Origin: Amanita rubescens
Taxonomy: Eukaryota; Basidiomycota; Agaricomycetes; Agaricales; Amanitaceae
Assembly (NCBI GenBank): GCA_015039365.1
Contig: WION01000009.1
Coordinates: 372,001-436,000, forward strand
DNA length: 64,000 nucleotides
Direction: 5' to 3'
Shown here one piece after another: positions 48,381-60,300 of the stretch (its first letter is position 1; each line of letters starts with the position of its first letter). Made by a program: the position numbers and the translations under genes. The notes beneath the pieces were generated by a model. The model had not been told where the DNA came from, searched no databases, and worked only from the letters and a program-made list of their open reading frames with translations.

Positions 48381-49696
48381 GCCTTCGCGGGGTAGATGTA
48401 TCTGTGATGCCGTTGCCGAACACCCTGAGCGCGACGTTTTCCCAACGTCCAATAGCATCGATCGAGGCGCTCTGCATGTTGAGCATGTGCACAGCGCGGG
48501 GCCCCCCGATGGTCATATATCCGGTTTCACCGGCTTCGATGATGCATTGCCTCTTCCAACGTTGCGGGCTGTTCGCTCTCCGTACGACTCCAGTAAAAAT
48601 TCTATTCTTAGGTTGGAGCCCGTTTAAATCACCTATTGCTGCCGGGACAATTAAAAAACTGCGTGAAGGGTGTCCGCGGTAAAAAAAGAGAAAAGAAAAA
48701 AAAAATTCTAATGATATCGATAACCACGAAGACAATCGATAGATCATAGACGCGTTTGACAAGGAACTGGCAGCTATTCGCTTCAATGAAAAGCTCGGCA
48801 CGCAAGTGGATACTAGTTCCAACATGCTCACTGATGAGCCAAGCATCACTGAGAACCTTGGACATTCAGGATCGCTCCTATACATCGCGTTCCATTCGCT
48901 TGCCGGAACACGAAGTATCTGCCAAAGACGGCATAGTGTATATCATTGATCCGACGCCTCCAACAAATTCTCCACATCTCCACTTAAACTCCTGCATGGC
49001 ATGGACGAAACGCGGCGGAATACATGTACTCTCGTCGGGCGAACAATTAAAGATGGATCGTCGCCGGCGCCCGCACTGTCACGCCAGGGAACCGAAGGAA
49101 TTCTATTGGATTTGGGAATGATTTGTCACAATCATAGTTGGCGGCTGGCATGGAGCGTTGAACAACATTGAACACTGCAGTGCATGTCCTATAGCTGGCC
49201 CCAGTTTTACGGATGTCTTGATGCGTCTGGGAATTAATTTGTCAACTTTATGACGCTACAAATCTTCTAGCATACCAGTGGCAGTCTGTCTACGCTGTGT
49301 GTCCGTCTTAACACGTCCATCCATTTCAAAGAAAGGTGCACCGACCCATGCCAGTCGTTTTGCATTTCCGCGAATCAATCGGGCCCACGTCTCATCTCTG
49401 ATAGCATTGATCCAAGTCAAGGAGCCCATCGAAGCCTGAGCGTCAAATATTCTCGGAATCGTAAAAGGACATTATCTACGCGGACAGATATTCATGTATC
49501 CCAATAAACTTACCTCTGTGTCGGGACCGGCACCAGTGATAGAGAGTTTTGCGGTATGATGAAGCTATTAGTATTAGGAAATGTCCGCATCTTGGTCTTT
49601 GGCAGATGTTCATCATAAGTATATTTGACTTCCTCTTCTTGTCCATCGTCAAGATTAAGTACAATAGATCCCCTCATGCGTAGTACCATTGAATAT
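48381..49696 (-). pseudogene. possible decayed or poorly spliced gene, unrecognised
   Basis: The minus strand shows several coding-like segments in order. MVLRMRGSIVLNLDDGQEEE (49690-49630) is followed by HTAKLSITGAGPDTE|ASMGSL (intron about 49447-49515), then WINAIRDETWARLIRGNAKR, LAWVGAPFFEMDGRVKTDTQ, and later MQEFKWRCGEFVGGVGSMIY and DAWLISEHVGTSIHLRAELF. The last is SPQRWKRQCIIEAGETGYMT with RAVHMLNMQSASIDAIGRWE (48560-48430). Frames between segments contain stops that my splicing does not fully remove. It may be an active multi-exon gene that I cannot splice or a recent pseudogene. No family is recognised. Confidence 0.35.
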
Positions 49697-50137
49697 TCTC
49701 AGCACCACAGTGCAGCGCGGGACCGCATAATCCGCGCACCTACCTGTCCACATTTAAATTTTTGACATTCAGGACCAGGGACCATGGACAGCTGCTATAC
49801 ACTGCACGCATTTGGACCGTCCAAAACGGGGCCAGCCAACTATAGAAAAAGTCATTAGAGCAATCCGGCGATATTTACGCTCACTGCTAATTTATCAAAA
49901 AATCACTCGCGAACATGCCGTACACTAAACAGTGCATTGCACTGCTCATTTGACGCGTTTCGGATGCACCTACAAGTTCACCCACGCCCTGTGCAATAGG
50001 AGTCTTGTGATACATTAAACTCTTCGTAAGTTGTAACTGCACAGTTGGACGCGAGGGAAGAGTCGGGTGCGTGACGTGACACTCTACTGGACACCCGCTG
50101 TGTGGCTCTCATCGACAAGCTGTCGCAACGCTGAACG
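49697..50137. other. intergenic / upstream of the RING gene
   Basis: No ORF with coding character. The region is flanked on the left by the doubtful minus-strand gene and on the right by the RING gene. Repeated short TTTGACG/CACTGC-type words occur but without clear order. Confidence 0.5.
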
Positions 50138-51273
50138 ATGCCTCGAACCTCTAAACTGTCAGCCTCAGTTTCAGGGCCACGTCGTTCAACTAGATTAAGC
50201 GGTCGACAAGGTATGATCCCCCTACACTCATCTTGTCTCGCTCACTTCACTGCCCATGGCAGTCAAGAGAGAGGCCAGTTTCAGCATTGACGATGTCCCC
50301 CGAACGAAAAGACGGAAATTGTTGAAGGTCGAGATCAAACATGCTGAGGGGGGCATGTCGTGTAGCTCGGACACAGCACTGGCAAAGTTGTGCGCCACCT
50401 CCACTAAAGACCTTAGGCGATCCCAACGAATCACACCGGCTGAACTAATAAGACGTGAAAAGGCCCTTGTGTCGAAAGAGCAGGATTGCAAACGAAAATC
50501 TGACGAGCTTAACGAACGGATCCTAATGCTATCGAAGAGAGAGGATGAGGCGACAATGATGTTGTCGCAAATAGCAGAGCGTGAGGCGCAGGCTGTGTTG
50601 AATCAGCTAGAGGATCATTTCACTTGTCCTCTGTAAGTGGTAGTACTGATCCCCCCGTCCATCGCTGCTGATATATTTGATGCAGATGTTATGAAATCAT
50701 GGCCCATCCGTTTTCGCTCGGCCCCGCACAATGCGGTCATTCATTTTGTGCTATGTGTATTCTGAAATGGTTCTTCTCTCGGTTACATCGTGCGTGTGGT
50801 GGTTGGCACGAACCAGTAGATTGTCCCATCTGTCGAACTCACCTCATCCTTACACCGGACCGGCCACCCCGCCCCAACTTTACCTTTCCATTTGTCCCAA
50901 ATAGGATTGCGTCGTCTATTCTAGAGTCTTTAGTACAAAAGCTAGCACGTCCGCCCATTGCTCCCGTCATTAAGAAAGAAGATACCGATAGTTCATGGGT
51001 CTCCAGTCCGGGACAAACATGTACTGCTGATTGTTTAAGTGAATCACCGAAACCGAAAGAGGAATCAACGGATATTATGTTGTGGAGGGAGGGAGGTTGT
51101 ATGAGAGCAGAATGGTTGAAAAAGGACAGGTTTGTATGGAGACATCGCTCACTTACACTCGCTTACCGATCTCCGATAGAGACGGCAGGAGAGAAATGGG
51201 TAATTTGTTGCAGAGATGGGAACACCTTGAAGCTGATGAATTCATCGAGCTGAAACATAGACTGGGCGTTTGA
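50138..51273 (+). CDS. RING-finger protein, probable E3 ubiquitin ligase
   Basis: Four exons (50138-50210, 50263-50632, 50686-51129, 51180-51273). The N-terminus is basic (MPRTSKLSASVSGPRRSTRL) with nuclear-type clusters (RTKRRKLLKVEIK). A coiled-coil region follows (REKALVSKEQDCKRKSDELN..ILMLSKREDEATMMLSQIAE). A C3HC4 RING comes next: CPLCYEIMAHPFSLGPAQCG, HSFCAMCILKWFF, and VDCPICRTHL. After the RING there are KKED and Pro/Ser segments and an acidic helical end, LLQRWEHLEADEFIELKHRL. The layout of coiled coil then RING resembles nuclear E3 ligases that act on histones or chromatin, but no orthologue is named. E3 activity is inferred from the intact RING. Confidence 0.8.
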
Positions 51274-51525
51274 CGACTCGTCGGTTGACACATAAAGGCA
51301 CAGAGGAGAACGCCATTCGTAAACTGTGCCGCTCTTGCTATTTTGCGATTCAAGCTGTACAACATCAAACCCTTCCACCACATCGCATGACTGTTGTCAC
51401 GCAGCCCTGTATCCCCATTGACGTATCTTTTTTGTATCGTAACTTAGCCCTGTTTTCCTGGTTACCACATTGGACGCCATACGGACAGTACACATACACA
51501 GTGTCCATATAAATCTTGAAATTAA

Positions 51526-54241
51526 TTACAGGTAGAAGCATCGTTCCTTGAGGCCGCGTATGCCCAAAAAATCCTGCAATTCTATGAGCCCCGGCTGATT
51601 TGGACAGAAAATATTGCTCACCCAATCGGATCGCGTAACCCAAAGCTCCGATACACTATCCATCTTTCCCAAGACCGCTGCTCCCTTCCACACAAGAACT
51701 CGACGATCAACCTCCTTCGGCGGAGGTATAATCTGTACCTTCTCCATGCTAGGAACAAGGGGCGCAGCGATGGCTTGAAGTCTAAATACGTGATGAATGA
51801 TGCAATGGGGAAACAGACGAGAGAAAAAAAGCACGGTACCTGCTTTCTAATGCATGAACTATACCCTGGGTAAGGGCTGTTCCACCAACCACCAAAACGG
51901 CTTGCAGATACTTGCGGATTTTCTCTTCCCCACCCGTTGCTCGTGTACTATTGTAAATAGCGATGTCGAGAGGGAGCTTGCTTGCCTCGAAGCAGACGTC
52001 AAAGGAAAATCCAGTTGGTTGGGTAGGCACAGGGGTTTGTGCCTGGCTAGGACGTGGTGTGATTTGTTGTGCTGCATTAAGCGCCTTGCTGTCATCATCA
52101 ACGTCCATCAGTTCCGTATGACCATTGCCGGACGTTTCCACTTGCGGCTCATCCTTGGACGATTTTTGTTGATCGCGTGTTCCGCTGGCGATTGTGTCGT
52201 CCGCTGCCAAATGACGTCATGATAGCTTATCTGACAGAAGAAAACTTACAAACTTTTTTGAGCTCCAGACTCAGTTTTCTTAGCAGGCGCATCATCGTTT
52301 GAGGGTGCCAACAAGTGTTGCGTAGATATAATCATCGCTTGCGTCTGTCACAATGACAGACAGGTTAGGTGGCCCGAAACTCTGAAGCAAATAACGCACA
52401 AGATGATCCCCTGTCTGGTCAATGATTTCATCGGTAACATCAGGACAGGCGGTAGGTCGTAGGCCAATACGCTTCCTGTCGTATTCTATGAAACGCGGCT
52501 CAAATAGACACTGAAAGTTCGGATTCAATTTTCCACATCAAAATTCCGCTGGACATTGTTACCATAGGTGCAAGTATGATTTCGTCGTAAGCGCGAAGTC
52601 CATATTTTTCTGTTGCTCTGTCAGGTCGCCTAACTACAAAGTCATACAAGTTGAGCGCAACATCGGTCTGAACTATGTAAGCGGACTGAATTTATACAAG
52701 GAACGAATTCCATACCTCGTTCAGGGTAGTCAGTCTAACTTTAAGGTCTTCCAAGACCTTCCAATCATATGAGCGCGCCAAATTGATGTCCCTATAAGGG
52801 AAACCGATGCGTTGTAACAACACATAAAGAAACTCAGTTATATCGTCTCCGCCCATATTTAACGTTAGTCTGTTGACGTCAGAGCTATAATAAGCTTTCA
52901 GCTATATATGTGACTTACCTTGAATCATGTATTACCATCCCCTCGTCAACGCATGCTATGCTCGTCGCTTTTGCTCCTATATCTACAACACAAGCATTTG
53001 ATATACCTGCCCCATATGTTGCAGCCAGTGATTCCTACCGAGCGTGAGGAATGAAGCTTAAGTCATAGGAAAGACCCTGACCTGTTGAGCGCATAGCTGT
53101 TTAAAACCCATAGTTACTAGCAGTAGATTCACTAACTCCCGAACATATGCACGCTCGTAAAAGTCAGGAATGACAAGGACAACCGAATAGTCCTAGCAAA
53201 CATGAGAAAGTATCATTGGACATCGATATTTTCTCACCTTGTAGTCTGAAGGTTGGATGCTCATGCTTTCCTGCAGAGTCTGGTGCAGTAGGATTTCGAT
53301 GTCACTAAGATTTTCCTGTATGGACCCATAATCTCTAGTGTTGAAATTGTGCCCGTAGATTGGCCATCTCAAGAGAAAGCCGGCCTTTTCTGGTTCAGCG
53401 ACACGAAGTGCCTGGAAGATTCACTAATTTGAGAGCCAAATTTGAAAAGTTGACGAGTAATATACCCACCTTTTCACCTATGAGCACATTTTCCTGGCAT
53501 GAATCCAACCAGTCGACGCGGTATGGGTCGTTGTGCTCTGGTATTATTTCTGGTTTAAACTGTTCATTGAAAGTTCGTGCAATGGAGGTGGCATTTGGAG
53601 TGACCCTATGTTTGTAGAAACGCATTCTGTCGCGAAGAGAAGAAGTCAAACTAGCGTGCTTCTCTTCAAACTAATATGTCCTGTCAGATATTCGTTTGAT
53701 CAGACGGGGAGGCTTGGCGTACGGGGTCGTCAAGCGCCGAGGACGTGTCGTTCGACTTCGACGAAGTCTTCCCTTTCTTGGGTCGAGAAACGCCTTCGAC
53801 AAAAGTTGGCGAGACGATGGGTCCCTTACATCTCCAAGCAACGACACACGGCACAGTTATGGGGTTGACATCTGAGGCTTTTCCAACTCGAAGGAATCGC
53901 GAGCCCAGATGGATAACAATGACCTGACATCCCCTTCTTCCCCTGTGAAGGTCATCAATCAAATCCTGTCAAAAACTAGTGATAGGAATTCTGACTTCTG
54001 CTCCTGTGGTGCTGGTGGTGTTTCTTCGGCGGAAGTTTTGCTTTTACGAGAGGCATTCCTATACCACAGGTTCTGGGACTCGGATTTCAGATAAGTTGTG
54101 CTTATGTGTTTCTGGGTGATACTATGAAATGTATTGCGTCAACTCCTGATTAACAACCTCCAACATGACGTACGTAGGTGGTATATGAAAGAGCGTGTAC
54201 CGCATTCCAGTTTCATCTTTCTTCGGCACACCGCGGGGCAT
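51526..54241 (-). CDS. ARP8: actin-related protein Arp8 (INO80 complex)
   Basis: Arp8 binds DNA and nucleosomal histones as part of the INO80 remodelling complex. The N-terminus is MPRGVPKKDETGMRYTLFHI then ITQKHISTTYLKSESQNLWY. After an intron comes VIVIHLGSRFLRVGKASDVN, the first actin-fold strand typical of Arp8. FEEKHASLTSSLRDRMRFYK with PEIIPEHNDPYRVDWLDS are strongly Arp8-like. The actin-fold core continues through DYSVVLVIPDFYERAYVREL, CVVDIGAKATSIACVDEG, LNMGGDDITEFLYVLLQRI, and, after an Arp8-type acidic insertion, DVCFEASKLPLDIAIYNS, AVLVVGGTALTQGIVHAL and VLVWKGAAVLGKMDSVSELW. It ends GLKERCFYL. Start and stop are both recovered. The TOR gene ends 147 bp upstream on the same strand. 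Confidence 0.92.
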
Positions 54242-54388
54242 CGTGAAGAGGGAGCCTGGTGTGCGAGCTTATGCTGGATGGACGTTGCAGACGCGTGAAT
54301 TGCATGAGACGCGGAATTAATGGTGTGGTAATAGTAATTCCTTGTATGGTAACGGGTATAATACAGCAGATATTCTAGTACACAGATA

Positions 54389-57300
54389 TCACCAGAAAGC
54401 ACACCATCCAGAGAAACATTGACATAGATTTTCCAACGCTGTCGCTTGTTCGATCAACTTGTCCACTTGCGCTGGCACAGGCAGTGGCACATCAGGGTCG
54501 AAATCGCGCCCTAGGAAGGTAAGGTTAGTACCGATTTCCATGAATAGCACCACGACCAACCAGTCAATTTGTTCTGGACACGATTGTACACGAACAAAGC
54601 ACGCTCGTTTCGGATCTCACCCGCCTCGGCTAAAGCCCAAAATCAATGCACAGTAATTTGAAAGGTAGGAAACGTACCATTGAAGATGTCGTTTTCATCA
54701 GCTTTGAGTTTTCGTGTTGGTCCTTGGGGATGAGCTGCAACACGCGCGAGCTCCGCAGCTCGGTCGGGATCAGCTTCTGTACGTCAGAATCACCTGAACA
54801 TGCAAAGCAATAAGAATTATCACCTTCGGCTCGCCTTCCCTCCACGTCTGTCTGCATCAACCTCCAGTTGATTAAGGGATCATAAACGAAGGCTTCCAGT
54901 ACAGCCATTAAAGATTCCTTGTTGTCCCGCAGCACTTGCATTGATATTTCGCACGTCTTCCGGAAGCTACCCTCGATTCCACTGACCTGGTATTGCCAGT
55001 CAATCCAGCATCATTGCCCTTTAAACACTACTCACCTCCATTGCGTGGGTCAGCATCCTTGTCAAACGGAAAGGTACCTGTTCTGGGAATTTTTCTCGGT
55101 GCATGGCCACTTCGAAACAGTCGCCGAAATCTATGTGAACCACTTTGCCCGTGCGACGTTCCAAAAGCACGTTGGATGGATGTCGGTCTCCGAGGCCAAG
55201 GATATGCCCAACCATACTGTTGACTGCGAGCGAACGCGTATATGTTGCGCGTCGTTCGAGCCAATGCTCAGAGTTGTCACTCTTTAGCCAAAGGACTCTG
55301 TACAGATCTTGCCCAGTGGTATTTTCGAGAGCATACTCGAAGACTTCCACTTTTTGCAGGAGCGTGAGGTTTTCATAATCGGGAGCCATCTGATGCAAAT
55401 TTAGACGCAACATGAACTGGATTCGCAAAAGCCTCACCTGGAGCATTAGCCGGTATTCTATATTGAGTAGAACCTTCCTCGATTCGCGATAATCTCTAAT
55501 AAGGACATGAAGTGTATCACTATCCTGGACCCATCCAATCAAACCAGCGTTAGGAGCAAGTGGAATAACAGGGTATCTTTGAATATGCAAACGACGCTTG
55601 AAGCTGTTAGTGTCCACGGACAATAACGTATTCACAAGGCTGAACAGTTGCATGACTCTTTCGTCCTGGCGAAGGTCCTCGTGGCCTGAGTGACAATTAA
55701 TGGCCATAGAGTATAGAACAAGAAGTTACCGTACCTTTGAGAACATATTGGTAATCTCTGCCGTCGCTTCCCTTGATAGATAATCGTCGGGGCCTTTGTT
55801 TGGATGCGATGACGGACAATTTAGTCGCAAAGCTCGCAATCCGAATAATAGGTCGTCCAGCCTGGTACGTACCTGAAAAACAAAAGATAGTTGAACACAT
55901 AATTAGAATGCCAATCAAGTCCACGAACCAGGGACAGCTAGCTCAAGGCTACGGGCTTTCAGAAGTTGTGGGGACACATATTGTAGATCGAGAGTGGTCA
56001 ATTGAGGCAACTGTTTTTCGACCTTTTTGAAAACCTAAAACAAATATTTCATCAAATACGAACAGCTGAAAAAGGGCAAATGCTGACACCGTAGTAGATA
56101 TCCCAAGCCTTGTCTAGTTCACTCGGCTCGCCATAAATCCGGAAGCGTCTACAGGCCTCTCTCGCTTCATGCAGCTCACGACCAAATACCTGGGCAAATG
56201 AGGTCTCGCGCGCAGTTTGCGGGCCCTAAGGGAGTAATAGGTGAGTTGATCGTATTTAGCGAGGAATCAAAGGCCACACTGACAGCTTCGAGCAAATCGT
56301 GCAAAGGCTCCAATGCCGCTATCATGCCATCTGGATTCTTCTCTGTAAAGTATAACCGTGAAGCTTCCTCTAACCCTTCATGCCATAGTTCATGCCACAA
56401 AATGGCTACTCTAATCAATTCACGACTGACAATCAGAGCCTGCTCACTTGTCAGAAAAATACTGATACAAAAACGAAGTCAACTAACCTGGCTGACGATT
56501 GTCGGGCTGTGCTCCTTCATGCGCTCCATAATACTTGTTGCGGCATTCTGCCTTGCCGCACTTGAAGACTTGGAGGCCACAGTCAAGGGATATATTAGTG
56601 CTTGTGGATGGAACTTTCCGACGTCTGTCAGAAGACTGTTGATATTGCGTCGAATGTTGGGATGTGGTGTTTGAATGCGCGCGATAATCTGAGACTTGTC
56701 AATCCGTCATTCAACACTTGTGTAAAGATACATACTTGGGGCAACACGTCGAGCCAAGTGTCAACTTCAACGGCATTGAAACCAGTGCCAATTGCGTGAC
56801 TGACTTCTTGAAGCTCGCCGAATTTAAACCATAGAGTAAGGAGGCGAAGAGTATCCTGCAAAGCTTCCCTGTTGCGGAGAGCGATTGACCGGAAGAACCC
56901 TGATGGGACAGTTTGGATGGTTCAGCCGCATGTGCATTGAGAGACTTACCTTCAACCGCCTGCACAACGTGAGCAACCAGGCCGTTCTTGTTAACCGACG
57001 GTACGCTTTCCAAATGTCCAATGACTTCGAAATTTGCCAATGCCCAAGTGTGCCATGCTTTATACCATGTCTGATCGTAGTGCGTCGCAAGGAAGTAGCA
57101 GTGCAGGATATCTTCAACATTCCGCTGCGGGGAATGGCTCAGTCCAACGTGTAAATACTTGGAAGAAAACCGTACCGAACTCCAATCGTCCCTCAGCGCC
57201 ACTTGCCACTCTCCCTGTTTGAAATAGCAACGTGCCAGCAGCTTCGATAACTCGGCAAGCTTCTGCTTTGACACGTTGGAGCGTTGTAATGCTGCATTAG

Positions 57301-60300
57301 GATCTTGTTCCTGAAGGTCTCTGGACAAATTCTCGGAGAATTGGCGGAGGAAATCGAGACTATTGTCCTTGGCTCCAGCAGCCCACATATATTTCAGTTG
57401 GGCGTACACGACATTCGGTGGTGCTTTTGTATGCTACATTTTATGAGCGAGGTGGTTGCCATAATGGTTCCTCCGGCACTCACTCTATCAGGTGACAACA
57501 ATGAATTGATGGTTTTGTCTGCTAATGCCATGCGCTCGGATTTCCGACATAAGTTAGCAAATTTGATCCACATCATGGGATCGTCTTCTGGAGTAAGCAC
57601 CAGTGTCCGAACTTGGAGTATTCGTTGCCAAACCTCAACATCGGGTTGACAGCCTTGCAACCTAGCTAGTATTAAAGCCAGTTACGACGTCCGCAAACGA
57701 CAATTTACCTCTTCATCCATGTCCTGCGCATTGCTTGCTGCCGTTCAGGCTGGTCGGCGTGTTGCTTGAATGTAATGATCTCCTCCAGCTCAGAGAGCAT
57801 TTGGGCCCGAACCATCACGCTGGACATAGTCCATCAGTACTCCTGCAATTTTGATGTAAGTACGAAACCCACTTATATGAACGTCCGTAGCCTTCTCCGA
57901 CAAATGAGCTTAGTTCGGGTTCAAGTAGATCACGGGCTCGAGCAATATGCATAAGGGCCTTTGGGAATTGATTCTGATGAACAGACAGGATAGCCCTATA
58001 GAAAGCTCTGTCGGGGGAATCACCCTTCATCGTTTGAATGTAATTGTCCATGGACTCCCATTCGTGCAACGACCAGGCCGCGGCCGCGGCCATCGGAGCA
58101 ATTTCCCTCTGTTCTTCGTGGTTGGCATTACCCCAGTTTTGTTCAACTTGTGCAGCTAGCTGATCCCATTCGCCCAAGGCGTGGAGACATTTCATCCGAC
58201 CAATTTGAACATCTAATGCAGCGGGGCTGAGCTCTGCCTTTTTCTCATAGGCTACAAGGGCCTCCTGCCACAACCCGAGTCTTTCATACCATTCCTCATG
58301 CTTGGTGACATCGTATTGCTCTCGAGCAATCAATAAAGTACCCCAGGCAGCATCATGCTGTTGTAGGCGTGTATTGATAGAGATGAGTGCTTCGATGACC
58401 GCAGGAGATGATTCAGAGAAATACTCGAGTTCTTTGTAATGCAGAGCCTTGGCGTATGCCATATACTTATTAGCATACTCTCCGAGCGTGTGGTGCTCAA
58501 TGGGCAATGGCTTTTCTTCGTGTTCCATAAACTCCGCGAGATTGAGCAATCGATGAATCAACTCTGGAGGCGCCGTGTTTGAGGTGATTGCGCTTTCGAT
58601 AGACCGCACGAGATCTTCCTGCGCAAAACATTAGTTTTTATTGAAATGTCCAAATCTTTCCATACCTGATACTGCTCATACAACTCGCCCCAGCAGGATA
58701 AAAAGGCGGCATTGAACAACTCCTTTGCAAGTGGCGGGTGAATATCTACAAGGCTCATACATGCACGGAGAGCGTGTGAAGGTGATTCCTTCATGAATTC
58801 GACACCGAGTCGGTGCATCCATTCAACCCAATCATCCCGTGTGGCCACTTGAGATATATCCCATGCTTGTTTCAAGTGTTGTTGGTTGACCGTCATCTTT
58901 GTAGCTTCGGCAGGTGCAGAGAACTCGGGCGCTTTTGTTGTTTCATTTTGTCTATCGGCAAACTCAGTACCGGGACCTTCCATCGTCCAGACAGCATACT
59001 TACAACATCTCCAAAACGCCAGTATCCTGAGGTAGTCGCTCTCCATTCAACAATTTATTGATCAGATTTTCGTATCTTGGATGCGAAACTCCCTTGCGCA
59101 CAAGACACTATACCAGGGTCTGCATTGTGGTCGCTTAGAAGCACAGTTCTACTTACCTTATTGATAGTCGGCACGAAGATGGCAAAATCTGAACCGAGTT
59201 GGGTAACCAAGGAACACAGAGTATCCATTACTGCCATGCGCAGTTCGTTGTTTGAACCCTCCAGAACACGGACGAGAGGGTGTATAATACGAGAGGCGTG
59301 ATCAGAGAGGTTCACCTTTTTGGTGAAACCATCGATCGTCTGTATTGCTCGCTTGCGTAGACCAGTAGTGGCGTCGGCACGCTCGTAAGTCCTGACGATC
59401 ACTGGAATGATGAGATGCAAATACTCTTCGATGTTAGAACCGAATGTGAGAAAGGCGTCAAAGATTTTGGTCTGCGTGCTCATTCGCTTGTCGTTCATGT
59501 CGCCATCGAAGACCTTGAGTAGTAACGGTAGGATGGTTGGCAAGAATGGCTTGAATTCAGCATCCAGTGCCTTACCGAGTGCTTCAATCAGCGACACGAT
59601 GGGAAGTTGGAGAGAGACGTTTTCCCATAACTCGGTGATCAGACTGAAAACATCGGGCATGTAATTTCGAACATGCTGCTTTATGATGCCGACAAGAATT
59701 GCCAACTGTTGAAGATGGAATTCTTGTAGTCTGGCTGTCGTTCCCCTCGTCACTCCAGCAAATGCAGGTATAATCTGTGAAGATATACGTGGTAAATAGG
59801 GCAACTAGAAAATACAAGGCATACTTGAGGGAGGAAGGCCACACATTTCAATCCCTGAGTCTTGAAAATCGACATGACTGCCTCTATCACTGTATGGTGG
59901 TGACTGCTCAGCGCTTGGTCCTTCAATATCTTTAGCAATGAATTGATGACGACTGTCTGGAAGTAGTCATCGGAGGCGATAGAGGAACCATGTTGAGACA
60001 GGGGGACTTGATTTATGGCCGTCAAAGAGGTTTCAATGGCAACATCGTCCTCAGGTCGGCTCTATATGAACAGTTAGTGCCTGAGACACAGACCATCTGC
60101 GAGTCACCTTTCGTCGGTAGGGATCCAGCGCTCCCAGGATTCCCAGCGCCTTCACCACCTCACGTTTCACATTTTGGCTGGTCTCTGTCTGAAGAATGTG
60201 CCCGAGCAAGGGTAGTAGTTGAGGATAATCGATCAACGGAGCGATCACATATCCTGTGTTCGAGCACACTTGACTTAACGTGAAAAGAGCTGCATCCCGC

